Source: Rhizobiales bacterium CCH3-A5
Lineage (GTDB): Bacteria; Pseudomonadota; Alphaproteobacteria; Rhizobiales; Beijerinckiaceae
Length of the DNA stretch: 64,000 bases
Assembly (NCBI GenBank): GCA_001556025.1
Contig: LSIB01000156.1
Span: forward strand, 1 to 64,000
Direction: 5' to 3'
A model generated the notes under the pieces. It was given only the letters and a program-made list of their open reading frames with translations, was not told where the DNA came from and did no database searches. The position numbers were made by a program, and so were the translations under genes. Shown here in pieces: positions 52,883 through 60,757 of the stretch (position 1 is its first letter; each line of letters begins with the position of its first letter).

Positions 52883-52907
52883 TCGATTCTATCGACTGTT
52901 TGATAGA
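52883..52907 (-). promoter_or_regulatory. Candidate LysR operator upstream of fdsG
   Basis: Two overlapping dyads sit about 75-100 bases before the fdsG start: TCGAT-tct-ATCGA (52883-52895) and TCTATC-gactgttt-GATAGA (52888-52907). Both arms are perfect and the area is AT-rich. Overlapping dyads of this kind are common LysR-type binding regions, and the neighbouring LysR protein is the obvious candidate. Inferred from sequence alone. Confidence 0.5.
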
Positions 52908-52934
52908 TCTGGCCTATTAATTGGGGTTTATCGC

Positions 52935-53010
52935 CGTCATTGCGAGCACAGCCGAGCAATCCGGAGGTTGCGCGAGACGCGTGGATCGCTTCGCTGTGCT
53001 CGCAGCGACG
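52935..53010. repeat. Palindromic intergenic repeat, family B copy 2
   Basis: Arms starting CGTCATTGCGAGCACAGCCG (52935-52962) and closing in GCTCGCAGCGACG (52983-53010) form an imperfect stem related to the perfect copy at 13773-13849. It lies just after the LysR gene stop (53051, minus strand) and before the fds control region, so it may insulate fds from lysR read-through. Confidence 0.8.
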
Positions 53011-53050
53011 GATATGGTCGCGCGACTGTCAGCATCGCGATAGGGCGAAC

Positions 53051-53965
53051 CTATCTCACGATCGGACGACGCGCCAGCACCGCTTCGGTGACCGGCTGCG
53101 ACATGGCGAACAGGTTGCGCGCCAGCGGCGCGAAGGGCTGCCGGTCGGCGACGATCAACCCGATGGTGCGCTGCGCCACGGGCTCGACCAGCGGCAGCGC
53201 CATGGTGCCGAGCGGCACGCCGAAGAACTCCAGCAACTGTGTCGAGACGATGCTGGAGACGCCCTCGATGCCGGCATGCGAACACAGGTTGAAGATCGAG
53301 TTGGTTTCGATCGCCGGGCGCGGCGAGGCGCCGACCGAGCGGAAGATGCCATCAACGATGCGGCGGTTCTGCATGTCGGGGGTCAGCAGGCACAGTTTCA
53401 GCGCGCCGGCCTCCGCCCAGCTTATGCGCTCGCGGCCGGCGAGCGGGCCGTCCTCGCGCGTCAGCAGGACGTAGGATTCCTGATAGACCGGCTTCGAGAT
53501 CACCCGCTCCAGCGGCTCGTTGTCGAGATAGGTCAGGCCGACATCGAGGTCGAAGGCGTCGATGCGGCTTTGGATCTCGGCCGAGGTCAGCGACAGGACG
53601 GTCAGCGACACGCCTGGATAGCGCGCCGAGAAGGGCGCGGTGATGTGGGCGACCATCGGCAGCGCGGTCGGGATCGCGCCGAGCCTGACCCGGCCGCTGA
53701 CGCCCTGCGTCAGTTCGGCGATCGATTCCTTCAGCAGATCGGCCTCGGCGAGAATGCGCCGCGCATGGCCGAGCACGACCTCGCCCTCGCGGGTAAAACC
53801 CTGGAAGCGGCGGCCGCGCTCGACGATCAGCACGCCGAGCTCGGCCTCGAGCTGCGCGATCGCGGCGGACAAGGTCGGCTGCGAGACATGGCAGGCCTCG
53901 GCCGCCCTGCGGAAATGCCGTTCGCGGGCAAGTGCGTCGAGATAGACAAGCTGGCGGATGATCAT
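53051..53965 (-). CDS. LysR-family transcriptional regulator between fds and the ThDP-decarboxylase cluster
   Basis: A 304-residue LysR regulator. The helix-turn-helix is RHFRRAAEACHVSQPTLSAA with LEAELGVLIVERGRRFQGF; the effector domain is full length. The start is the ATG at 53965 (MIIRQLVYLDAL); the frame stays open upstream only because of base composition. It lies 5' of fdsGBA on the same strand and is divergent from the gene at 54161 with a 195-base gap. LysR proteins of this type often accompany alphaproteobacterial formate dehydrogenase genes, so fds is the more likely target, but control of the divergent operon cannot be excluded. Confidence 0.9.
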   Translation of the reverse strand: MIIRQLVYLDALARERHFRRAAEACHVSQPTLSAAIAQLEAELGVLIVERGRRFQGFTREGEVVLGHARRILAEADLLKESIAELTQGVSGRVRLGAIPTALPMVAHITAPFSARYPGVSLTVLSLTSAEIQSRIDAFDLDVGLTYLDNEPLERVISKPVYQESYVLLTREDGPLAGRERISWAEAGALKLCLLTPDMQNRRIVDGIFRSVGASPRPAIETNSIFNLCSHAGIEGVSSIVSTQLLEFFGVPLGTMALPLVEPVAQRTIGLIVADRQPFAPLARNLFAMSQPVTEAVLARRPIVR

Positions 53966-54160
53966 GGTGGACGAGGCTGGCGAGGGCGGCTGCCGACGCG
54001 GAGAGGCTAGAGCAAGTCTGGCCAAAGCGGAGCCCCATTTCGGGCGGGCACCGGCATATGCCCGAGCGACATGACGCCTGCCTGCAAACGCAGGCGCGCC
54101 GGGCTTGAGCCCAGCGCCGCCAGCGGCCATCCTCGCCTGCAAGATCACCGGAGGACGCCA

Positions 54161-54721
54161 GTGCAGCAGATTGCAGTTCCCAATGCAGCCGACGCGGAGG
54201 CTGCGGCAGCGGCCGTCAGCGGCTGGCCGGCGAGGCTCCATGCCATTCTGAAGGCGGCCGATGTGCGCCAGATGGCCTTCGTGCCCGATGCCGGCCACAG
54301 CGCGCTGATCCGCATGTTCCAGGCCGACCCGCAAGTGACCACCAATGTCCTCACCACCGAGGAAGAGGGCATCGCGATCTCGACCGGGGCCTGGCTGGGC
54401 GGGCAGCGCTGCGTGCTGCTGATGCAGTCGAGCGGCGTCGGCAACTGCATCAACATGCTGTCGCTGCCGGTGATGACGCGGGCCCCGCTGCTGATGCTTG
54501 TGACGATGCGCGGCGAATGGGCCGAGTTCAACCCATGGCAAGTGCCGATGGGGCGGGGCACGCAACCAGCGCTGGAGGCTGTCGGAATCAAGGTGATGCG
54601 GGCCGATACGGCCGAAGACCTCGTCGATACGGTCGAGGCTGCGGCCGCGCTCGCCTATGAGGGCGATCAGCAGATCGCCGTGCTGATCGGCCAGCGCCTG
54701 CTCGGCAAGAAGAAGTGGTGA
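54161..54721 (+). CDS. ThDP-binding decarboxylase alpha subunit, sulfopyruvate/phosphonopyruvate decarboxylase-like
   Basis: A 186-residue protein matching the pyrimidine-binding half of a split thiamine-diphosphate enzyme (ComD-like). Key residues include the Glu cluster VLTTEEEGIAISTGAWLGGQ that activates the cofactor and LMQSSGVGNCINMLSLPVM; the ending IGQRLLGKKKW closes the domain. The start is GTG at 54161, with a strong ribosome site (CCGGAGGA) 7 bases upstream; upstream in-frame ATG codons have none. Two small hairpins (54081-54094 and 54101-54112) lie in the leader. The beta subunit follows at once. The family decarboxylates 3-sulfopyruvate or 3-phosphonopyruvate; which applies here is unresolved. 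Confidence 0.82.
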   Translation: MQQIAVPNAADAEAAAAAVSGWPARLHAILKAADVRQMAFVPDAGHSALIRMFQADPQVTTNVLTTEEEGIAISTGAWLGGQRCVLLMQSSGVGNCINMLSLPVMTRAPLLMLVTMRGEWAEFNPWQVPMGRGTQPALEAVGIKVMRADTAEDLVDTVEAAAALAYEGDQQIAVLIGQRLLGKKKW

Positions 54722-54726
54722 GCGCG

Positions 54727-55323
54727 ATGGCCAATCCCGTTGCAGCACCCCTCGCCCGCCGCGCCGTCGTCGCCACGTTGCTTAAGGATCGCGGCGATAT
54801 GCTCGTCGTGACCGGGCTCGGCTCGGCGACCTACGACGTGCACGCCGCCGGCGACCATGACGGCAATTATTATCTCTGGGGCGCGATGGGCGGGGCAGCG
54901 CTGGTGGGCCTCGGCATCGCGCAGGCGCAACCCGCGCGCCGCGTCCTGGTCCTCACCGGCGACGGCGAGCAGTTGATGGCTTTCGGCGCGCTCGCCACCA
55001 TCGCCGTGGCGAAGCCGAGCAATCTCGACATCGTGGTGATCGACAACCAGCATTTCGGCGAGACCGGGATGCAGGGCAGCCATACCGGCCATGGCATCGA
55101 TCTGGCGAAGGTGGCGGAGGTCTGCGGCTTCGCGACGGCCGAGACCCTGAAGGAAATGGACGAGGTCGAGGCGCTGGCGGGAACGCTGCAGGCCAAGGCC
55201 GAAGGTCCGCGCCTGTTCGTCATCAAGGTCGCGGCCGAAAACCCGCCGCGCTCCCTGCCCTCGCGCGACGCGGTCTACATCAAGAACCGCTTCCGGGCGC
55301 ATCTGGGCCTGCCGCAGGGGTGA
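54727..55323 (+). CDS. ThDP-binding decarboxylase beta subunit (ComE-like)
   Basis: A 198-residue diphosphate-binding half of the same enzyme. The ThDP/Mg motif is GDGEQLMAFGALATIAVAKP with the Asn in VVIDNQHFGETGMQ, the usual GDG-X25-N pattern. GNYYLWGAMGGAALVGLGIA is the expected contact region. ATG at 54727 is used here; in-frame GTG codons at 54715 and 54718, one overlapping the alpha stop (GTGA), are alternative starts. Split subunits of about 190 residues each are the arrangement of sulfopyruvate decarboxylase ComDE. Confidence 0.82.
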   Translation: MANPVAAPLARRAVVATLLKDRGDMLVVTGLGSATYDVHAAGDHDGNYYLWGAMGGAALVGLGIAQAQPARRVLVLTGDGEQLMAFGALATIAVAKPSNLDIVVIDNQHFGETGMQGSHTGHGIDLAKVAEVCGFATAETLKEMDEVEALAGTLQAKAEGPRLFVIKVAAENPPRSLPSRDAVYIKNRFRAHLGLPQG

Positions 55324-55376
55324 CGGCCAGTGGCCCCGACAAAACCGACGCCAACCAAAAAAGACGAGGAAATGCT

Positions 55377-56279
55377 GTGACAGACATGATCGGTTTCGTC
55401 GGGCTCGGCCGCATGGGCCGGCCCATGGCCTCCAATCTGTGCCGCAAGGGCTTTCGGCTCGTCGTCCATGACGTCAATCGCGACGCCGTCGACGAACTTG
55501 CCTCGCTGCAGGCGCGCCCGGCGGACTCGGCCGGCGAGGTCGCGGCCCAATCCGATGTGATCGTGACCATGCTGCCGAACTCGGCCATCGTCGAGCAGGT
55601 CGTGGCCGGAACCGGCGGCGTGCTGGAGAACGCCAAACCCGGCAGCGCGATCATGGACATGAGCACCATCGACCCGCTCGTCACCGATGCGCTGGCGCAG
55701 AAGGCGGCCGCCAAAGGCATCGGCTATGTCGATGCGCCGGTCGGGCGGCTGGCTGTTCACGCCGACCGGGGCGAATCGCTGTTCATGGTCGGCGGCTCGG
55801 ACGCCGATTTCGCCCGGGTGAAGCCGCTGCTGGAGGGCATGGGCTCGACCATCCATCATTGCGGCCCGGTCGGAAGCGGCATGCGCACGAAGCTGGTGAA
55901 CAACTATCTCGCCGTGTCGCTCTGCCAGATGAACGCCGAGGCGCTGGCGCTGTCGCAGCGCTTCGGGCTGACGCTGGAGACGACGCTCGACGTGCTCTAC
56001 GGCACGACGGCCGTGAACGGTCAGCTCAAGGTCAACTGGCCCAACAAGGTGCTGATCGACGATACCGAGCCCGGCTTCACCATCGACCTCGCGCACAAGG
56101 ACCTGAGCCTGATCGTCGATGCGGCGAACGCCGCGAAAGTGCCGATGCCGCTTGCGGCGGCCGCCCGCGAGGCCTTCAGCGCAGCCCGCGCCGGCGGCTT
56201 CGGCGGACGGGATTTCTCCGCGATGGTCGATGCGCTCTGCCATCAGGCCGGGATCGAGAAGCCGAGGCTGAAGCGCTGA
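55377..56279 (+). CDS. Beta-hydroxyacid dehydrogenase resembling sulfolactaldehyde reductase YihU
   Basis: A 300-residue NAD(P)-dependent enzyme of the 3-hydroxyisobutyrate dehydrogenase family. The Rossmann start is IGFVGLGRMGRPMASNLCRK. The catalytic Lys172 is in MRTKLVNNYLAVS. In most relatives a PVSGG block contacts the substrate carboxylate; here it is PVGRLAVHADRGE with Arg124. Arg124, Asn175 and Asn176 fall at the positions of Arg123, Asn174 and Asn175, which in E. coli YihU bind the sulfonate (from memory). The later VNWPNKVLIDD and IDLAHKDLSLIVDAAN also recall YihU. Start GTG at 55377 is supported by GAGGA 8 bases upstream; ATG at 55386 is possible. Confidence 0.8.
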   Translation: MTDMIGFVGLGRMGRPMASNLCRKGFRLVVHDVNRDAVDELASLQARPADSAGEVAAQSDVIVTMLPNSAIVEQVVAGTGGVLENAKPGSAIMDMSTIDPLVTDALAQKAAAKGIGYVDAPVGRLAVHADRGESLFMVGGSDADFARVKPLLEGMGSTIHHCGPVGSGMRTKLVNNYLAVSLCQMNAEALALSQRFGLTLETTLDVLYGTTAVNGQLKVNWPNKVLIDDTEPGFTIDLAHKDLSLIVDAANAAKVPMPLAAAAREAFSAARAGGFGGRDFSAMVDALCHQAGIEKPRLKR

Positions 56280-56293
56280 CGGGAGACGGCATC

Positions 56294-57070
56294 ATGAAGC
56301 TCGACGGCAAGGTCGCGGTGATCACGGGGGCGGCGCGCGGGCTCGGCCGCGCCTGCGCCGAGCGCTTCCTGCAGGAGGGCGCGAAGCTCATCCTCGCCGA
56401 TATCGACGGCGCGGAGCTTGCCCGGACGGCCGATGCGCTCGGGAGACCAGCGAACGTCTTCGCCGTCCCGACCGACGTGACGAAACGCGAGCAGGTCGAT
56501 GCGCTCGTCGCGACTGCGGTCGAGCGCTTCGGCCGGCTCGACATCATGCTCAACAATGCCGGTATCGCCCGCAGCCAGCCCTTCCTCGACATCGCGGAGG
56601 GCGATTTTGACGCGGTGCTCGGGGTCAACCTGAAAGGCGCCTTTTTCGGCACGCAGGCCGCCGGCCGGCGGATGGTCACGCAAGGCGGCGGCGTGATCAT
56701 CAACATGTCGTCGATCAACGCGCGGCTGGCGAACCCGAACCTCGCGACCTATGCCATGTCGAAGGGCGGCATGAACCAGCTCACGGCGGTCGCCGCGATG
56801 GCGCTCGCCCCGCACGGCATTCGAGTCGTCGGGATAGGGCCGGGCACGATCCTCACCGAGATGGTGGAGAAGGCGATCATGACCTCCGACGATGCGCGGC
56901 GCGCCGTGCTTTCGCGCACGCCTATCGGCCGCTGCGGCGAGCCGGCCGAGATCGCCTCGGTCGCCGTCTTCCTCGCCAGCGACGACGCCTCCTATATGAC
57001 CGGGCAGACGATCTATCCCGATGGCGGGCGGCTGGTGCTGAACTACACCGTGCCGGTGGCGGATGGCTGA
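56294..57070 (+). CDS. Short-chain dehydrogenase/reductase (SDR)
   Basis: A 258-residue classical SDR. Cofactor motif TGAARGLGRACAERF, structural NNAGIARSQ, catalytic Ser in INMSSINAR and Tyr-Lys in YAMSKGGMNQL are all intact. Asp after the second strand (LILADIDG) points to NAD+ preference. It follows the YihU-like gene by 14 bases and is probably in the same operon as the split decarboxylase. SDRs act in known sulfonate routes (IsfD on sulfoacetaldehyde, HpsO/HpsP on dihydroxypropanesulfonate), but the substrate here is not evident from sequence. Confidence 0.88.
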   Translation: MKLDGKVAVITGAARGLGRACAERFLQEGAKLILADIDGAELARTADALGRPANVFAVPTDVTKREQVDALVATAVERFGRLDIMLNNAGIARSQPFLDIAEGDFDAVLGVNLKGAFFGTQAAGRRMVTQGGGVIINMSSINARLANPNLATYAMSKGGMNQLTAVAAMALAPHGIRVVGIGPGTILTEMVEKAIMTSDDARRAVLSRTPIGRCGEPAEIASVAVFLASDDASYMTGQTIYPDGGRLVLNYTVPVADG

Positions 57071-57103
57071 TCGCGCTGGCCTGCATCGTGCTAGGGTGAC
57101 GCG

Positions 57104-57877
57104 ATGACGCGCAGCATCGACCTCAACTCCGATCTCGGCGAAGGCTATGGCCCCTGGCGGGCCGGCGACGACGCCGCCATGCTCGGCCTGGTCAGCAGCG
57201 CCAACATCGCCTGCGGAGGCCATGCCGGAGATCCCGAGACGATGGTCGAGACGGTCTCGCTGGCCAAGGCGCGCGGCGTCGTGGTCGGCGCGCATCCGGG
57301 CTATGCCGACCGGGAAGGCTTCGGCCGGCGGATCATCCCCTGCACGGCCCGCGAGATCGAGCGTTTCACCGCCGTGCAGATCGGCGCGCTGATGGGCGCG
57401 GCCGCGCTGGCAGGTGCGAGCGTCGCTTACGTGAAGCCGCACGGCGCTCTCGGCAACCTCGCCTGCGACGACCGCGACGTCGCCGACGCGATCGCGCGTG
57501 CTGTCGCGGCCGTCTCGCGCGATCTCGCGGTGCTGGCGATCTCGGGCACGGAACTGGAGCCCGCCGCCAGCGCCTGCGGGCTTTCCGTCCATAGCGAGAT
57601 CTTCGCCGACCGGGCCTATCTGCCCAATGGCCGATTGGTGCCGCGCAGCCATGCGGGCGCGATGATCCATGATGCCGACGCCGCCTCGCAGCGGCTGGTC
57701 GATATGCTCGACACCGGGCTGATGCCGACGCTGGACGGGCCGCCGATCGCGCTGGCGGCGCATTCGATCTGCGTGCATGGCGACAGCGCAGGCGCAGTCG
57801 CCATGGCGAGGACCGTGCGCGAGGCGTTGACGAAGGCCGGCATCGCCATCGCGCCTTTCCTGCCGCGCCCGGCATGA
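57104..57877 (+). CDS. pxpA: 5-oxoprolinase subunit A (PxpA, LamB/YcsF family)
   Basis: A 257-residue subunit of the ATP-dependent prokaryotic 5-oxoprolinase that opens 5-oxoproline to glutamate. The family start SIDLNSDLGEGYGPWRAGDD, ANIACGGHAGDPETM, VGAHPGYADREGFGRR and AYVKPHGALGNLA are clear. It is coupled to pxpB (ATGA). It begins 33 bases after the SDR, so it might belong to the same transcript as the upstream cluster or have its own promoter. Confidence 0.94.
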   Translation: MTRSIDLNSDLGEGYGPWRAGDDAAMLGLVSSANIACGGHAGDPETMVETVSLAKARGVVVGAHPGYADREGFGRRIIPCTAREIERFTAVQIGALMGAAALAGASVAYVKPHGALGNLACDDRDVADAIARAVAAVSRDLAVLAISGTELEPAASACGLSVHSEIFADRAYLPNGRLVPRSHAGAMIHDADAASQRLVDMLDTGLMPTLDGPPIALAAHSICVHGDSAGAVAMARTVREALTKAGIAIAPFLPRPA

Positions 57878-58572
57878 ACGCGCCGGAACAGGGCTTCCCG
57901 CGCTTCCAGCCGGTGGCGGAGCACGCCGTGCTGGTCGAGCTCGGCGAAACCATCGACGCCAGCATCAACGCGCAGGTCCGGCGGCTGGATGCGGCGCTGT
58001 CGGCCGCGCCGTTTCCCGGCTTCACGGAAGCCGTGCCGGCCTATGCCAGCCTGCTGGTCGGCTTCGATCCGCTGGTCAGCGACCATGATCTGGTCGAGAC
58101 GGCGATGACGGCGCTGCTGAGCAAGCCCGCGACCCTGCGGCCCAAAGGCGAGCCGCGCGAGGTTCTGGTCTGCTACGATGGCGAGTTCGCGCCCGATCTC
58201 GACGCGGTCGCCGCCGCCGCGGGCCTCAGCCGCGAGGCGGTGATCGCGGCGCATCTGGCGGGCGACTACAACGTGTTCATGTATGGCTTCGCGCCGGGCT
58301 ATGCCTATCTCGCCGGCGTCCCCGAGGCGATCAGGCTGCCGCGCAAGCCCGCACCCGTTCGGGGGATCGCGGCGGGCAGCGTGCTCATCGCCGGGCCGCA
58401 ATGCCTCGTCACCACGCTGATCATGCCGACCGGCTGGCACATCATCGGCCGCTCGCCGACGCAGATCCTGCGCGAGGAGACCGGACGGCCGTTCCTGTTC
58501 GAGATCGGCGACGATGTTTGCTTCCGGCGGATCGACCGCGCCGGCTTCGACGCCTGCCTGCGGCAGGCCTGA
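57874..58572 (+). CDS. pxpB: 5-oxoprolinase subunit B (PxpB, carboxyltransferase-1 domain)
   Basis: A 232-residue PxpB. Core blocks are EVLVCYDGEFAPDLDAVAAA and HLAGDYNVFMYGFAPGYAYL, the second being the typical GFxPGFxYL region. Then come LPRKPAPVRGIAAGSV, PTGWHIIGRSPTQIL and a terminal FRRIDRAGFDACL. It lies in pxpABC order between its partners with 4-base overlap upstream and 3 bases downstream. Confidence 0.94.
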   Translation: MNAPEQGFPRFQPVAEHAVLVELGETIDASINAQVRRLDAALSAAPFPGFTEAVPAYASLLVGFDPLVSDHDLVETAMTALLSKPATLRPKGEPREVLVCYDGEFAPDLDAVAAAAGLSREAVIAAHLAGDYNVFMYGFAPGYAYLAGVPEAIRLPRKPAPVRGIAAGSVLIAGPQCLVTTLIMPTGWHIIGRSPTQILREETGRPFLFEIGDDVCFRRIDRAGFDACLRQA

Positions 58573-58575
58573 GCC

Positions 58576-59520
58576 ATGACCCGCGCCGTCATCGAGATCG
58601 TACAGGCAGGCCCGCTCGTCACCGTGCAGGATGGCGGCCGGACAGGACTGATGCGCTATGGCGTGCCGGCATCGGGACCGATGGATCGAGGCTCCTTCGC
58701 CATCGCCAACGCCGCGCTCGGCAACCCCGATGGGACAGCCGGGATCGAAATCTCGGTCGGCGGGTTGGCGCTCGACTGCGTCGAGGGCTCGGTCACGGTC
58801 GCGCTGGCGGGCGGCGGCTTTCGCGTCACGCTCGATGGCCATGAGCACCCGTCCTGGATCGTCGCCGAGCTGAAGGCGGGCATGCGGCTCGCGATCGGGC
58901 CCGGCCTGTGGGGAAGCTGGACCTATCTCGCCTTCTCCGGACGGCTCGACGCGAAACACTGGCTCGGCAGCGTCTCGACCCATGGCCCGTCGGGCTTCGG
59001 CGGCGGCAGGCTGATGGCGGGGCAGCGTCTCGTTATCGCGGAAGCCCAGCGCCGCGAGGCGCGCATCGGCGAACTCGACTGCCCGGTCACGGCGCGACCA
59101 CGCCACACCGTCAAGATCGTGCTCGGCCCGCAGGACCGCTTCTTTAGTCCCGAGACGATCGCGACCTTGCTCTCGCAGCCCTACACCCTGACCGACGCCT
59201 ATGACCGGATGGGCGTGCGGCTGGCAGGCCCGTCGCTCAGGCCCGACGCCGTGCTCGACATGCCGTCGGAGCCGATCGCGCGGGGTTCGATTCAGGTCTC
59301 GGGCGACGGCGTGCCGGCCGTGCTGCTGGCCGACCACCAGACCACCGGCGGCTATCCCAAGATCGCGACGATCATCTCAGGCCATCTCGACGGTTTCGTC
59401 CAGCTCCGCAGCCGGGCGCAGGTCGCGTTCAGCGCCATGTCACCGCAGGCGGCGGTGGAGGCCGCGCGCACGCGCCGGCTGTCGCAAGCGCGTTTCCTCA
59501 CAAGGCTGCGCGGCGGTTGA
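58576..59520 (+). CDS. pxpC: 5-oxoprolinase subunit C (PxpC, carboxyltransferase-2 domain)
   Basis: A 314-residue PxpC. Diagnostic segments are LVTVQDGGRTGLMRYGVPAS, GPMDRGSFAIANAALGN, SDRMGVRLAGP-like (YDRMGVRLAGPSL) and LADHQTTGGYPKIATII. Length is normal. It completes pxpABC, which converges with tspO 6 bases downstream. 5-Oxoproline arises from glutamine and gamma-glutamyl compounds, linking these genes in theme to the two gamma-glutamyltransferases and the D-glutamate cyclase-like protein elsewhere in the window. Confidence 0.94.
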   Translation: MTRAVIEIVQAGPLVTVQDGGRTGLMRYGVPASGPMDRGSFAIANAALGNPDGTAGIEISVGGLALDCVEGSVTVALAGGGFRVTLDGHEHPSWIVAELKAGMRLAIGPGLWGSWTYLAFSGRLDAKHWLGSVSTHGPSGFGGGRLMAGQRLVIAEAQRREARIGELDCPVTARPRHTVKIVLGPQDRFFSPETIATLLSQPYTLTDAYDRMGVRLAGPSLRPDAVLDMPSEPIARGSIQVSGDGVPAVLLADHQTTGGYPKIATIISGHLDGFVQLRSRAQVAFSAMSPQAAVEAARTRRLSQARFLTRLRGG

Positions 59521-59526
59521 GCCGGT

Positions 59527-60009
59527 TCAGGCCGTCACGGCGTCGGGATTCAGCCGCCACATCGTCCAGTTGAGGAAGGCCGCGAAGCTGACCCAGGCGA
59601 GATAGGGGACGAGAAGGAGCGCCGCCGTCTCATCGATCGGCGCAAAGAGCACAATCAGCCCAAGGATGGAGAGCCAGAGCAACGCGACATCGACCAGAGC
59701 GAGGTCCATGCGCCGCAGGCCGAAGAAGAGGCCCGACCAGGCGGCGTTGAGGCCGAGCTGGACGCCGTAGAGGGCCAGCGGCAGGGCTGCCCCCGCAAAA
59801 CCCGCCTCGCGCCAGACCAGCCAGCCCGAGACCGCGATCATCAGATAGAGCACCGTCCAGGCCGGGGCGAACAGCCAGTTCGGCGGCCGCCACCACGGCT
59901 TCCTCAGCCGCTCATACCAGTCGCCCGGCCTGAAGATCGCGCCCGAACTCGCTACCGCGACGCAGGCCGCGACGAAGCCCAACAGTCCAAGCGCGTCGCC
60001 CCAGCTCAT
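59527..60009 (-). CDS. tspO: TspO/MBR family protein
   Basis: A 160-residue membrane protein with five helices, homologous to the TspO tryptophan-rich sensory/benzodiazepine-receptor family. Conserved blocks include WYERLRKPWWRPPNWLFAPA, AWTVLYLMIAVSGWLVWR, LNAAWSGLFFGLRRMDLALV and LVPYLAWVSFAAFLNWTMWR. In alphaproteobacteria TspO affects tetrapyrrole-linked gene regulation. The ATG at 60009 (MSWGDALG) gives the usual length; the open frame continues to 60084 without family similarity. Confidence 0.9.
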   Translation of the reverse strand: MSWGDALGLLGFVAACVAVASSGAIFRPGDWYERLRKPWWRPPNWLFAPAWTVLYLMIAVSGWLVWREAGFAGAALPLALYGVQLGLNAAWSGLFFGLRRMDLALVDVALLWLSILGLIVLFAPIDETAALLLVPYLAWVSFAAFLNWTMWRLNPDAVTA

Positions 60010-60313
60010 GATCGCTCCCGATGTCCGCCAACGCCGTCCCGTCTGTCTCCTGCAGCTTCTGGACCGTGATGACGGCATCGGCAAGACGGATTCGACGAGC
60101 CTTTGGAAGGCGTCGGCGACCGTCGATCGCTAAGCCGGCAAGGCGTCATGCCGGCAGGGTCTGGCGGCCCTGCATATGTCGCAAAGCCGGACAATGATCT
60201 TATATGGAAAGCTACGGGACTGTCCCTTACGGAACGATCTTGGCAGAAGTTGAAGATGATCCGCGCGAAGCCGAAGCGGGAGCCCGGACGGGCAAAGGGA
60301 GCATCCACGATCC
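60010..60313. other. 304-base divergent intergenic region between tspO and the Nudix gene
   Basis: No frame shows coding character. It contains several small dyads, for example GCCGGC-N10-GCCGGC (60134-60155) and GGGACTGTCCC (about 60217-60227), and a short AT-rich stretch around ATGATCTTATATGG that could hold a promoter for the Nudix gene. I cannot assign a specific regulatory element. Confidence 0.4.
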
Positions 60314-60739
60314 ATGAAGAAGTCCAAGGGCGGCGTCGGAGAGACCCGGGTGCAGGTCGCCGCGGTCCCTGTCCGCCACGCCCTCGATGGCGGTCTCGAC
60401 GTGCTGCTCGTGACCTCGCGTACGACGCAGCGCTGGATCGTGCCCAAGGGCTGGACGATCAAGGGACTGGACGACAATGATGCTGCCGCGCGCGAGGCCT
60501 ATGAGGAGGCCGGCGTCGTCGGCAGGATCGGCCGCAAGCCCGTCGGCCGCTATACCTACTGGAAGCGGCTGGACGACCATTTCGTGCTCTGCGAGGTCAA
60601 GCTCTACCGGCTCGATTTCGAACGCCAGCTCGAGAATTGGGCCGAGCAGTCGCAGAGGCGGTGCCACTGGTTCAGCCGGCAGGATGCCGCCGATCTGGTC
60701 GACGAACCCGGCCTGAAGACGCTGATCGCGCAGTTGTAG
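60314..60739 (+). CDS. Nudix hydrolase
   Basis: A 141-residue Nudix-fold protein. The Nudix box is partly conserved: G at its start and REAYEEAGVVG with the metal-binding glutamates, but Leu stands where the box has its first Glu (GWTIKGLDDNDAAAREAYEE). The preceding LVTSRTTQRWIVPKGW recalls diadenosine/diphosphoinositol polyphosphate phosphohydrolases. It would cleave a nucleoside or polyphosphate diphosphate; the substrate is unknown. It begins at an ATG about 10 bases after a purine-rich GGGAG stretch and stands alone. Confidence 0.85.
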   Translation: MKKSKGGVGETRVQVAAVPVRHALDGGLDVLLVTSRTTQRWIVPKGWTIKGLDDNDAAAREAYEEAGVVGRIGRKPVGRYTYWKRLDDHFVLCEVKLYRLDFERQLENWAEQSQRRCHWFSRQDAADLVDEPGLKTLIAQL

Positions 60740-60757
60740 CCGGTGTGAAGGCGGCTT

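Noticed and set aside
53966..54748. N-terminal extension of the LysR gene to 54748
   Set aside because: The extension is unlike any LysR N-terminus and overlaps the decarboxylase genes on the other strand; the ATG at 53965 starts directly at the helix-turn-helix region.
60103..60480. Open frame spanning the tspO-Nudix gap
   Set aside because: It runs out of frame into the Nudix gene and has an Arg/Gly-rich composition with no family resemblance.
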